Of a stretch of DNA of 64,000 bases, positions 40,970 to 49,303 are shown piece after piece. The position numbers and the translations under genes are program-made. Each line of letters opens with the position of its first letter. The first letter of the stretch is position 1. Origin of the DNA: Candidatus Schekmanbacteria bacterium (GTDB lineage: Bacteria; CSSED10-310; JACPHN01); the NCBI GenBank assembly GCA_016188575.1, contig JACPHN010000118.1, forward strand, positions 14,347 to 78,346, given 5' to 3'. The notes beneath the pieces were generated by a model. The model did no database searches. It saw nothing but the letters and a program-made list of their open reading frames with translations, and was not told the DNA's origin.

Positions 40970-43900
40970 GTGACCAGATCAAGGACCCACACGACAGACA
41001 GCGACCTCGCTTCGCTTGCCAACCTCGGGCCGCGCCACCCCCTCGTCGTGATCGCCGCCGCCATGCTTCTCGGCGCGCTCACCATCTGTGCCGCGGCTCC
41101 CGCCGCGGCGAGCGATCGGCGCATCATCGCCCAGTTGCGCCCCGTCGACGGCGCGCCTACCGTCCCCGCCGGCGCGCGCCTCGGCGCCGAAGCCCGGTGG
41201 GCGCAGTCGCTGGCTGAGCGCCTTCCAGGCACGCACGCCGCCCGCCCGCTCGCCACCGACCTCGCGCAGCTCGAGAGGCGTTTTTCGGGTCCCGTCGCCG
41301 ACGGTATGGCGCTGACCTCGCCACCGCTCCGCCGCCTGGCGCGCACCGTCGTCATCGAGCTCGACCCGTTCGTCCAGGCCGACGCGTACCTCGCGACCCT
41401 AAAGACCCGGGCGGACGTCGCCTGGGCGGAGCTCGATGGCAATGTGCGCGCATTGACGGCCGTGCGCACACCCAATGACCCATCCTTTGTCACGCAGTGG
41501 GGCCTGAGCAATGACGGCAGCGCGGGCAGCCTCGACGTCGACGTTGATGGCCCCGAGGCGTGGAGCTCGAGCGTGGGCGACCCGGACATCATCATCGCCA
41601 TTCTCGATTCCGGCCTGGACCTGGACGACCCGGAATTCGCCGGTCGACTGGTCCTGGTTCCGGCGGCGGACGCCGTCAACGGCGATGATGACCCCAGCGA
41701 CGACGCCGGCCACGGCACCGCGGTCGCCGCCGTCGCCGCCGCGGCAGGTGACAACGGCGTTGGGATCGCAGGGATGTGCTGGCGCTGCTCCATCCTACCC
41801 ATCAAGGTGCTCGACAGTGAAGGAATCGGTTCCTATGCGACCATCGCCGACAGCATTCAGGTCGCAGCGGCGGCCGGCGCTCGCGTGATCAACCTCTCGG
41901 TCGGTGGTACGACCAGCTCTGAGGCCATCGCCGCCGCCGTCGATGCGGTTACTGCCCTGGGCGTCCTGGTCGTTGCGGCGGCTGGAAATGAGTCCACCAC
42001 CGCGCCTGTGTATCCCGCCGCGCTGCCATCGGCGCTGGCCGTCGGGGCGATCGACCGCAATGGACAGACCGCGTCGTTTTCCAACCACGGCTCCTGGGTA
42101 GACCTGGGAGCACCCGGCGAGGACATTACCACTCTACTTCCCGACGGTGCCGTGGCCTCGTGGCGCGGCACGAGCCTCGCGACCGCGTTTGTGTCGGGAG
42201 CCGCGGCGCTCGTCCTGGCGACCCATCCCGACTGGAACGGCAACGAGGTGCAGCAGCACCTCAGGCGCACTGCCAAGTCGCTGGACGCGGGTGGCCCGAT
42301 CAGCACGATCGTGTCCGCCGGCCACGCCCTGTCCGCCGACACGACCGCGGAGGCGCGCGTCGCCGGCCATCGCATTGATGATGCGGCGCAGGGCAGCGGG
42401 GACGGCAGAATCGATCCCGGGGAAACCTTCTCGCTCTATGTCACCGTAAGCGCTGATTACGCATCACTGGGGCCATTATCCGGTACGCTCTCGGTCCTGA
42501 ACCAGGCCGCGTCACTCGACCAAGGCATCGCTTCCTGGCCCGCGATCCCTTCCGGCCGGGCGGCGGAAAATGTCACGCCCTTTGTGCTGACTGTTCCCGG
42601 GACGATCAGCGGCGCCTGGGACATCGAGCTCGAGGTGGCATTGAGCAGCGGGGAACAGAGCTTGGGGACCGCGGCGATCACACTCGACATTGCCGGCGGC
42701 AAGGAGCTGCCGGCCACTGAATTCTGCGAGGACACGACCCTGGAGGCAACTGCCTATCTGGTGCGCTCGACGATTACGGTCTGCCCCGGAGCTACGCTGA
42801 CGTTGCCCCCGGGCAGCTCGCTTCACGTGCTCCCTCGTGAGCCCCGGGGTACCCCATCAGAGATCCAGGTTTTCGGAACCCTCATGGCGGTGGGGACCGC
42901 TGACAAGAAGATCGGCTTCTCCGCAAGCTCCTCGGCCCCCCAGCCCGGTGACTGGGGACCCATTCGCTTTCTGTCGACCAGCTCGCCGAGCTCGGTCATT
43001 CAGCACGCCGAAATCCGCTACGGCACCGGCATTGCCATCCAATCCGCAGGGCCGACGATTGCCGACACCAAGCTCCGCGACAACACCGAGACCATCGCGG
43101 GGGACACCGACTCGTTCGCCAGGCTCGAGCGCCTGGACGTGGTTCAACCCATGAGCAGCACAGTTTCCGGCGGACCGGACAGCCTGCTATCGGATAGCAT
43201 CGTGGTTGGTGGCTTCGTCGACGTCGGCACGATCGAGGGCGGCACGCACATCTGGGACTGCGCCGGTGTTCGCGCGACGAACCTCCGGGGAAAGTCGGAG
43301 GTGCGGTCGTGCGGAGACGACGCCACCGCGTTTCGTCTGGATGCGGAAACGATCGAGCAGGCCACGGTGCGGGCAAACCGCGGCCCGACGTACGCCTCAA
43401 CCGTCACCGAGTCCATGATCGCGCAGAACAAGGAGGGCCTTTTTGTCAGCTCCGGCGCGGTTACCAACAGCCTGATCTTCGGGAATGGGGGGTTCGGGAT
43501 CACGGGGGCACCGGTAATCATCGACAGCGTCATTGCGCAGAGCACCCTGGGGGGCGTGGACTGCCGGGGTGACTGCACCGCCACCGGCAGCATCATCGAC
43601 AACGCCGGCACCAACCGCTACGCGGTGCGCGCGGGTGCCGATCCCGGGGTCACGCTCGACTTTGGGTCCAATTATTGGGGTGTCGGGCAGACCAGTCAGA
43701 TGGACCTACTTGGCGCGGACGCGAACATGACGGGAATCTGGGACGATCGCGATGAAAGCGGGCTGGCGCGCGTGGGCTACAGCGGCTGGCTGCCGGAAGC
43801 GCCTGAGCTGGTGAGCTCTCCAGGATATGTTCAGTCAGTGACGCTCGACCCCGCAAGCCCGGTGAGCTCCGGCGTGGTCACCTTCGCGATTCAGTTCAGC

Positions 43901-44533
43901 CTGGCGATGGATCGGACGGTGATGCCTGCGATCACCTTCGGGAGCCAATCCCCATTCGACACCTACGCGGTGGTGGACGGCGAGGCAACGTGGACGACCG
44001 TAGCGAATGTGGATGATCACCTCGAGGCTCGCTTCGCCTTCTCGTCGGCGATTCCGAACGGCACGTATCGCATAGCGATCAGCGACGCCGAGGATTCCCT
44101 GGGGCGGGGCCTCGCCGATCATCGCTACACGACCTTCACGCTCGACGCGCCCATCGGCATCGCTCGAGGGATAGCCGTCGGTTTCGGCTCGTTCAGAGCG
44201 GGACCACAGGGCGCGGCGGCGAGCGTGTGCTGGCAGCGGGATTCCGACGCCGACATTGCCGGCTTTCGGCTGCGGTGGGGAGAAAGTCCCGAGCAGCTTG
44301 GCAATGAGGTTGACACGGGTCTGGCCACGCTGCACACGGTGACTGGCCTGGAGTGGGGCAGAGACTACTTCTTCGCGGTGCAAACCTACGACGCGGAAGG
44401 AAGCGGCGGCGGTCTGTCGGAGATCGTGAAGGCGTCGGCCCCGCCGCGCGTGCCCTTGTTTGGCGACGGTGCTGGCCTGCTGGCGCTGCTGGTGGGGGGC
44501 GGAGCACCGCTGGTCAGGGCGCGGCGACGCTGA
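40970..44533 (+). CDS. Secreted subtilase (S8) with beta-helix and Fn3-like modules
   Basis: The 1187-residue exported protease has the complete S8 triad: Asp213 in AILDSGLDL, His248 in GHGTAVAA, Ser402 in GTSLATAF. A prodomain-like stretch precedes it. After the protease come a CARDB-like strand region, a block starting KELPATEFCEDTT, a right-handed beta-helix (about 640-920), and a C-terminal Fn3-like module (GFRLRWGESPEQLGN...YFFAVQTYDAEG). The tail VPLFGDGAGLLALL...RARRR is a proline, hydrophobic stretch and Arg cluster resembling a PEP-CTERM-type sorting signal. GTG 40970 follows AGAGGA; an earlier GTG at 40922 overlaps the kinase stop. Its module order matches the paralogue at 49304. 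Confidence 0.9.
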   Translation: MTRSRTHTTDSDLASLANLGPRHPLVVIAAAMLLGALTICAAAPAAASDRRIIAQLRPVDGAPTVPAGARLGAEARWAQSLAERLPGTHAARPLATDLAQLERRFSGPVADGMALTSPPLRRLARTVVIELDPFVQADAYLATLKTRADVAWAELDGNVRALTAVRTPNDPSFVTQWGLSNDGSAGSLDVDVDGPEAWSSSVGDPDIIIAILDSGLDLDDPEFAGRLVLVPAADAVNGDDDPSDDAGHGTAVAAVAAAAGDNGVGIAGMCWRCSILPIKVLDSEGIGSYATIADSIQVAAAAGARVINLSVGGTTSSEAIAAAVDAVTALGVLVVAAAGNESTTAPVYPAALPSALAVGAIDRNGQTASFSNHGSWVDLGAPGEDITTLLPDGAVASWRGTSLATAFVSGAAALVLATHPDWNGNEVQQHLRRTAKSLDAGGPISTIVSAGHALSADTTAEARVAGHRIDDAAQGSGDGRIDPGETFSLYVTVSADYASLGPLSGTLSVLNQAASLDQGIASWPAIPSGRAAENVTPFVLTVPGTISGAWDIELEVALSSGEQSLGTAAITLDIAGGKELPATEFCEDTTLEATAYLVRSTITVCPGATLTLPPGSSLHVLPREPRGTPSEIQVFGTLMAVGTADKKIGFSASSSAPQPGDWGPIRFLSTSSPSSVIQHAEIRYGTGIAIQSAGPTIADTKLRDNTETIAGDTDSFARLERLDVVQPMSSTVSGGPDSLLSDSIVVGGFVDVGTIEGGTHIWDCAGVRATNLRGKSEVRSCGDDATAFRLDAETIEQATVRANRGPTYASTVTESMIAQNKEGLFVSSGAVTNSLIFGNGGFGITGAPVIIDSVIAQSTLGGVDCRGDCTATGSIIDNAGTNRYAVRAGADPGVTLDFGSNYWGVGQTSQMDLLGADANMTGIWDDRDESGLARVGYSGWLPEAPELVSSPGYVQSVTLDPASPVSSGVVTFAIQFSLAMDRTVMPAITFGSQSPFDTYAVVDGEATWTTVANVDDHLEARFAFSSAIPNGTYRIAISDAEDSLGRGLADHRYTTFTLDAPIGIARGIAVGFGSFRAGPQGAAASVCWQRDSDADIAGFRLRWGESPEQLGNEVDTGLATLHTVTGLEWGRDYFFAVQTYDAEGSGGGLSEIVKASAPPRVPLFGDGAGLLALLVGGGAPLVRARRR

Positions 44534-44923
44534 CTGCAGCAGGGCGCGCCGGGCCGCGGGTGCGGCGTGCGGCGCTGGTGTGCGCACATTCGCGACGGTG
44601 CGCACAACGCACGCGACCTCGCTCGAGGAGGGACGCGAGGCGACAGAGCCCCTTCCGTCTCCCCCCCCTTGCTTAGGGAGGGAGGTGCCTCCGTCCCTTC
44701 CCCCGCAAGACGGGAGGTGATCTGCCTCCGGCCCTCCCTCCGCTCGCGGGGGGAGGTGAGGTGGGTGATCTTCGTGAGGCGCATTCCGCGCAGCTTGCAG
44801 TCGAACAGGCGGCGGATTCTGGCTCGGCACGCCTCTTGCTCCTCAGCTTTCATGGTCCACTCCGGTCCCGAGCAGAGTCCACCGCCTCCGTCGTCGATTC
44901 GCCTTCCGCAAGGAGCCACTCGC
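44534..44923. other. Repeat-rich gap inside the surface locus
   Basis: 390 bases between the S8 protease and the next gene. Most is C/G-rich repeat sequence: hairpin-like pairs around 44665-44760 and the inverted family-B repeat at 44735-44819. On the minus strand, a short frame from ATG 44853 reads KAEEQEACRARIRRLFDCKL and runs into the repeats; I do not call it a gene. An AGGAG at 44911-44915 serves the gene at 44924. Confidence 0.5.
44735..44819 (-). repeat. Dispersed repeat, family B, copy 2
   Basis: The reverse complement begins GAATCCGCCGCCTGTTCG and ends CACCTCACCTCCCCCCGC, matching 4515-4599 closely in opposite orientation. Here the minus strand is open and encodes RIRRLFDCKLRGMRLTKITH. 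Because the other copy is broken by stops, this is more likely mobile or recombination-derived sequence than a gene. Confidence 0.55.
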
Positions 44924-46243
44924 ATGGTTGACCCCACGAGCACACCGCGTCGCTTCACTACCCCCAGGCACGCTCACCCCTCCCCGCATACCAGGGCGCG
45001 CGTTGCTTCGCGGGACCTCCGGGCCCCCGCCATCGCGGCCGCCGCCGCCATCTTGGTCGGCCTGCTGCTCGCCGCCTGGTTACTGCCCCCCGCTCGCCGC
45101 GTGGCAGGCGCCGAGCCTCCTGCCAGGCTGGCCGCTACGGCGGCTCTCGCGCCTGCACCGGCAAACGGCGCCCGCGGCGATCTCGAGGACGGCGAGGCGA
45201 AGCCCGCAAGACCGGAGGCGCCACGTCCCGTGACCATTACCCATATCGAAGTGGAGAAGCCGGTGATCTGTCAGGGCGAGTCCACCTTTGTCAACGTGTC
45301 GGCGACCGGCGGACGCGGCGGAGACCTGCGATATCAGACGATGTACGCACGGAACGGTTTCCCGCGATACGATTTTGGCCGGTGGACCCGCTTCACCGGC
45401 GCGGACCGACCCGGCAAGCGCAAGCTCATGGTATTCGTCGAGGATGGGACCAACGGCCCCGACGCGCGCGACGAGCAGGAGGTCGAGATCACCGTTGACG
45501 ATTGCGCGCTGCCGGCGAACGAAATCCACCCGTACGAGCTCGCGATTCGCCACCGGGAGATCGACTCGCTGGTCCACGAATTCAGCGTCTCGGAAGCGGC
45601 CGACCGCGTCCGCCGCCTCGGCAAGACGCTCCAGGTGCAGCGCTGGGATTTCGGTGACGGGGCGGAGCTCGAGAGCGGCCTACCCACGGCGCGGCACGCC
45701 TACGATCCGGTCCTGGAGCATCGCTATAACTACTACCTCGTCAAGGCCCACGTCGACATCGATGGGGAGCCGTTCGAGCTGCGATACGGCTTCACGTTCT
45801 ACAGCCTGGCGGGCGCCAATCTCAAGGCCGGCTACGTGGTCATGGCGGTCACGAGCCATGCTGCCCCCGAGACGGATGCGGAAGCGAGCTTCTTGACGCG
45901 ATTCACTAACCTGGTGCCCTTCGATGCGGTGATCACCGGGCTTCAGAAGGACTGTCTAGGGAAGGAAGGCTTGCCGATCAGGCGAGAGCGGCAGGCGGTG
46001 ACCTGGGAGGTCCCGGGAAGCGGCAAGCTGCTGCAGCGTCTGACCGTCGACAAGACGGCGTGTCCGGCAGGGGTGCGGTACGAGCTTTTCGGTAAGACGA
46101 AAGATCGCAGGTACGATGTCGGCGGCGTTTTCGCGCATCGCCTCAACATCGAGCTCCCGAAGCTGACGCGCGAAGAGACGCAGGAGCGCATGAGGAAGTT
46201 TCTGGAGTCCGCCGCAGCCGAAGGCGACCGGGAGGACACTTGA
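44924..46243 (+). CDS. Membrane-anchored protein with PKD-like domain
   Basis: The 439-residue protein has an N-terminal membrane anchor or signal (AIAAAAAILVGLLLAAWLL, about 35-55), a Pro/Ala-rich linker and extracytoplasmic beta-rich domains. The segment ITHIEVEKPVICQGESTFVNV begins the first; a PKD-like WDFGDG motif lies at about 245, followed by a cell-surface type ARHAYDPVLEHRY. Two Cys lie near VICQG and VDDC. No enzyme motif is seen. ATG 44924 has AGGAG eight bases upstream; the frame is open further but without sense. Placed between the S8 protease and a propeller-type protein, it may act as an envelope adaptor. Confidence 0.72.
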   Translation: MVDPTSTPRRFTTPRHAHPSPHTRARVASRDLRAPAIAAAAAILVGLLLAAWLLPPARRVAGAEPPARLAATAALAPAPANGARGDLEDGEAKPARPEAPRPVTITHIEVEKPVICQGESTFVNVSATGGRGGDLRYQTMYARNGFPRYDFGRWTRFTGADRPGKRKLMVFVEDGTNGPDARDEQEVEITVDDCALPANEIHPYELAIRHREIDSLVHEFSVSEAADRVRRLGKTLQVQRWDFGDGAELESGLPTARHAYDPVLEHRYNYYLVKAHVDIDGEPFELRYGFTFYSLAGANLKAGYVVMAVTSHAAPETDAEASFLTRFTNLVPFDAVITGLQKDCLGKEGLPIRRERQAVTWEVPGSGKLLQRLTVDKTACPAGVRYELFGKTKDRRYDVGGVFAHRLNIELPKLTREETQERMRKFLESAAAEGDREDT

Positions 46244-46339
46244 GTCGACCGCGAGCTCGGTGTCGCACCGATGTGAATGTCTCCTCAGGAAGTTGAAGAG
46301 CCTCTGCTTGTCTCGCCTCGTAACCCGGAGATTCTTTCC

Positions 46340-49150
46340 ATGCCACGCTTGCCCTTCGCCCTCGCCATCGTCGCCGCGGCGGTTTACTTGCTCGGCCTGT
46401 CCGGCGCCTGGGGAACGGTCACCTCTATCCCAACGGCGGGACGCAGCATCTTTCGCTTGACCTCGGCCCGCCTGGATACCGCGACCGCCGCACCCGACCT
46501 CGTCGGCGGCACATCCGATGGCCGCGTCAGTGCTATCAAGTCGACGGGGGAGCTGCGCTGGGATGTGCAGACGGGCGGCTTCGCCTTCGACGTGACCGCC
46601 GGAAACCTCGACGCCGACACCGCAGACGAGGTGGTTGCCGCGTGTGCCGACGGCAAGATCTACGCGATCGACAACGACGGGCGCGTCTTGTGGACGCACG
46701 ACCTCGGAATCGTGGCGGTGGCGGTCGCGATCGCCCGGCTCGATGGGGTATCGCCTGTCGTCGTGGCGGGTGGAGCAGGCAGGGATCTCGTGGCGATTCC
46801 CGCCAGCGGCCCGCCAGCTAGCGCGACGCTCGGCCTGGGCCGTTACGTGTCATTGCTGCGCAGCGGCAACTTCGATGCAGATACCGCCGATGAGGTGCTC
46901 GCGCTCAGTCTGGTGTATTCCCCACCGGGTGGCGCCTATACGCTGGAGTTGGTGGACGGACCCGCGCTCGATCTGGCGATTCCGGCAACCGCCGGTGTGC
47001 AGATCGTTTCCGACTATCTCGGCCTCATGCCGAACGGCAGCGCGCCACAAACGATGACGGGTCAGGGGTTTGATGTCGCCACGGAGGACACGGACGGCGA
47101 TGGATCCGACGAGATGGTGACCGCCCGCGGCCGGTATGCCGTCGCCGCGCCGCTCACGCAGCTCATATCGTTCGCCCCCGGCTCCTACTTGCCGACGACG
47201 CTCGACTTTTTCTATCGCGTTCCGCAGCTTGCCGTCGGCGATTTTGACGCTGGCTCGCCCGGGCTCGAGACCTTTATCGTCAACGGTCCCGACGCCGTAT
47301 TGTACGATGCCGGGGGCGCAATCCTGGGGCAGGTGCGCGGCACCCAGGGATTCAGCGACGTCACCGCCGTAACGGTAGGCGGCAGCACCGCAGCCTACCT
47401 GGCGAGCGCTCCGAACGGCGACGATACTCTCTATCGCGTGACCTTCGAGCCCGGCTGGGAAGGCAGCTTCGCCGCACTCGCCCGCACCGGCAGAGTGGCG
47501 GCGATCGGCAGCACGATCGGCGACATAACGGATAGCCTCGAGCTGGCCGCCGGCGGCTCGCAGCTCGCCGGCCAACCGGGGCCATTTCCGTATGGGGTTT
47601 TCTACCAGGTGATCGATTCACCCAGCCGCGCCGCGGCGATCGCCAACTCGGTCAATGCGGTGAGCACCTATCGGGGCCTTTTCCCGACCTACACCAATCT
47701 GCTCTACTTTGCCACGGTCGGCTTGCTGGAACCTCCTGGTAACCGCCCGGATGGCAAGCCATGGCCGCTCGATCCCAGGTATAGATTCCAGCTTGCCCAC
47801 GCTGATGTCATGTCTCTGGCGCAACAGCTCGAAGTCACCGGCACGCCATTTGTGCTCCAGGTCGGCCACGGCAACAGCCCGTTCCTGCCGCTACAGAGTG
47901 CCCTCGATGTCCTGGACGCCGCGCCCACGGCGTGTCTCGGCTTCTCCACGGCAGAGGACCTCGTCGATCTGACGCCGAACAGCACGCGTAACCTCTCCTA
48001 CTACATCGACAACTTCATGGTGCCGCTGCTCGATGCCGCGGCGACCCGCGGAAAGATGTTTATCATGGAGGAGAAGGGTACGTTCTGGCTGACGGCACCG
48101 GCGGAGCCGACGGTGCGTGCTGCCCTGTTCGGTGGGAGCTACAAGCACGTCATCGTCCCTTCCGTCGAGGACAGCAACTCCCGCAGCCCCGATCTCAATC
48201 GCGCCGCGCGCTTCGCGCTGTGGATGAACGGTGACGTCGAGCGGTGGGCGAGTCGGATGATTGCCGACAACTTCTCGTTCAACCGCGCCTGGGACTGGGA
48301 GTATCCGTTCAGCGGCCATGCACATTTGCGCTACAACGTCACGGATCTGGCGCTGGGTGCCAGTGTGTTCATGAATCAGATGGGCCAGACGGATTGGACC
48401 CACGCCTTCACGACAGTGGGTCGGGAAGCAGTCGTTCCGTTTCTGCGCCTGCTGGGAAAGGGCATCGCGGCACCGCCTACGCGCGAGCAGATGCGTGGGG
48501 TTTCGCCGGTGGTGCTGACGCTGACGTCACCGACGAGCCGGTACGTGGCCGAGAGCCAAAATGGGCACCGGTTGAATGGTTTTGGCGGCGATCTTGCGCC
48601 CTACGCGCTGGGGCAGCTCGATGCCTTTTGGGGCATGGCGCCGACGCGCAGCACCGATCTCAGCTCCTACTTGTGGCAGCGGCGTGTCCAGTATGGGAAT
48701 CACCTGCCGGCGACACCGTTCGGCTTCGTGGCGGCGCTCGGGGGTGCCACCCCTGCACTGGACGATGCGCCCTGGTCGTCGCTGTGGAACACCGACGGCG
48801 ACACGATCTTCCGGGATGGCGTCGCAGTGCCTCTGGATCAGGCGCGGGTGGCGATCACCGCGGATCTCGTGGCGGGAGCAGCGGCCATGCCCATCGAGGT
48901 TACGGGCGAGGTCTTCGCCCAGGTGGCGGAGATCGCTCCGGGGCAGTACGTGGTCTATCTCGTCGACCCCGCGTGGCAGGACCCGAGCGACCGCGAGGTG
49001 ACGATCACCCCTCGGGCTGGGGGTGTCTGGACGGTGGCTGACCGGATTGCAGGAAGAATCCTGGCCGATGGCGTGATGACGCACGCAGTAACGGTTCCCG
49101 CAGGAGCGTTTCGGATTATCGAGCTGACGGCGTCGACACTCGACGAGTAG
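46340..49150 (+). CDS. Secreted beta-propeller protein, possible polysaccharide hydrolase
   Basis: The 936-residue product has a signal peptide (PFALAIVAAAVYLLGL) and a long N-terminal beta-propeller with VCBS/PQQ-like blades: TADEVVAACADGKIYAIDND, GNFDADTADEVLAL and VGDFDAGSPGLETFIV. The C-terminal 500 residues look like a distinct catalytic-type domain with WDWEYPFSGHAHLRY, QVGHGNSPFLPLQ and MEEKGTFWLTAP. A propeller joined to such a domain at this total length recalls lambda-carrageenases of family GH150, but I cannot verify that; treat as a weak lead. ATG 46340 has CGGAG about ten bases upstream. Last gene of the rightward surface run, ending before a perfect hairpin. Confidence 0.65.
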   Translation: MPRLPFALAIVAAAVYLLGLSGAWGTVTSIPTAGRSIFRLTSARLDTATAAPDLVGGTSDGRVSAIKSTGELRWDVQTGGFAFDVTAGNLDADTADEVVAACADGKIYAIDNDGRVLWTHDLGIVAVAVAIARLDGVSPVVVAGGAGRDLVAIPASGPPASATLGLGRYVSLLRSGNFDADTADEVLALSLVYSPPGGAYTLELVDGPALDLAIPATAGVQIVSDYLGLMPNGSAPQTMTGQGFDVATEDTDGDGSDEMVTARGRYAVAAPLTQLISFAPGSYLPTTLDFFYRVPQLAVGDFDAGSPGLETFIVNGPDAVLYDAGGAILGQVRGTQGFSDVTAVTVGGSTAAYLASAPNGDDTLYRVTFEPGWEGSFAALARTGRVAAIGSTIGDITDSLELAAGGSQLAGQPGPFPYGVFYQVIDSPSRAAAIANSVNAVSTYRGLFPTYTNLLYFATVGLLEPPGNRPDGKPWPLDPRYRFQLAHADVMSLAQQLEVTGTPFVLQVGHGNSPFLPLQSALDVLDAAPTACLGFSTAEDLVDLTPNSTRNLSYYIDNFMVPLLDAAATRGKMFIMEEKGTFWLTAPAEPTVRAALFGGSYKHVIVPSVEDSNSRSPDLNRAARFALWMNGDVERWASRMIADNFSFNRAWDWEYPFSGHAHLRYNVTDLALGASVFMNQMGQTDWTHAFTTVGREAVVPFLRLLGKGIAAPPTREQMRGVSPVVLTLTSPTSRYVAESQNGHRLNGFGGDLAPYALGQLDAFWGMAPTRSTDLSSYLWQRRVQYGNHLPATPFGFVAALGGATPALDDAPWSSLWNTDGDTIFRDGVAVPLDQARVAITADLVAGAAAMPIEVTGEVFAQVAEIAPGQYVVYLVDPAWQDPSDREVTITPRAGGVWTVADRIAGRILADGVMTHAVTVPAGAFRIIELTASTLDE

Positions 49151-49260
49151 GTGGCGGAGCCGAGGGCGGCAGGCTTGGCAGCCCGAGCGTGCCGGGGCAT
49201 CCGGGATGCCGGTAATCGGGGCGGATCATTCTCGGCCCGATGATCCCCGGCCCGGCATTT

Positions 49261-49282
49261 GGGGCGCGATGAATCGCGCCCC
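49261..49282. terminator. Bidirectional hairpin between convergent genes
   Basis: A perfect hairpin with ten-base arms GGGGCGCGAT and ATCGCGCCCC and loop GA lies between the stop of the rightward gene (49150) and the stop of the leftward S8 protease (49304). There is no T-run, but the stability and the convergent position fit a two-way terminator. Confidence 0.65.
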
Positions 49283-49303
49283 TCCGAAGCGCCCGCTCCG
49301 TTT

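Noticed and set aside
44386-44958. Minus-strand frame with KAEEQEACRARIRRLFDCKL.
   Set aside because: It consists of repeat-family B and palindromic repeats, and the other repeat copy is broken.
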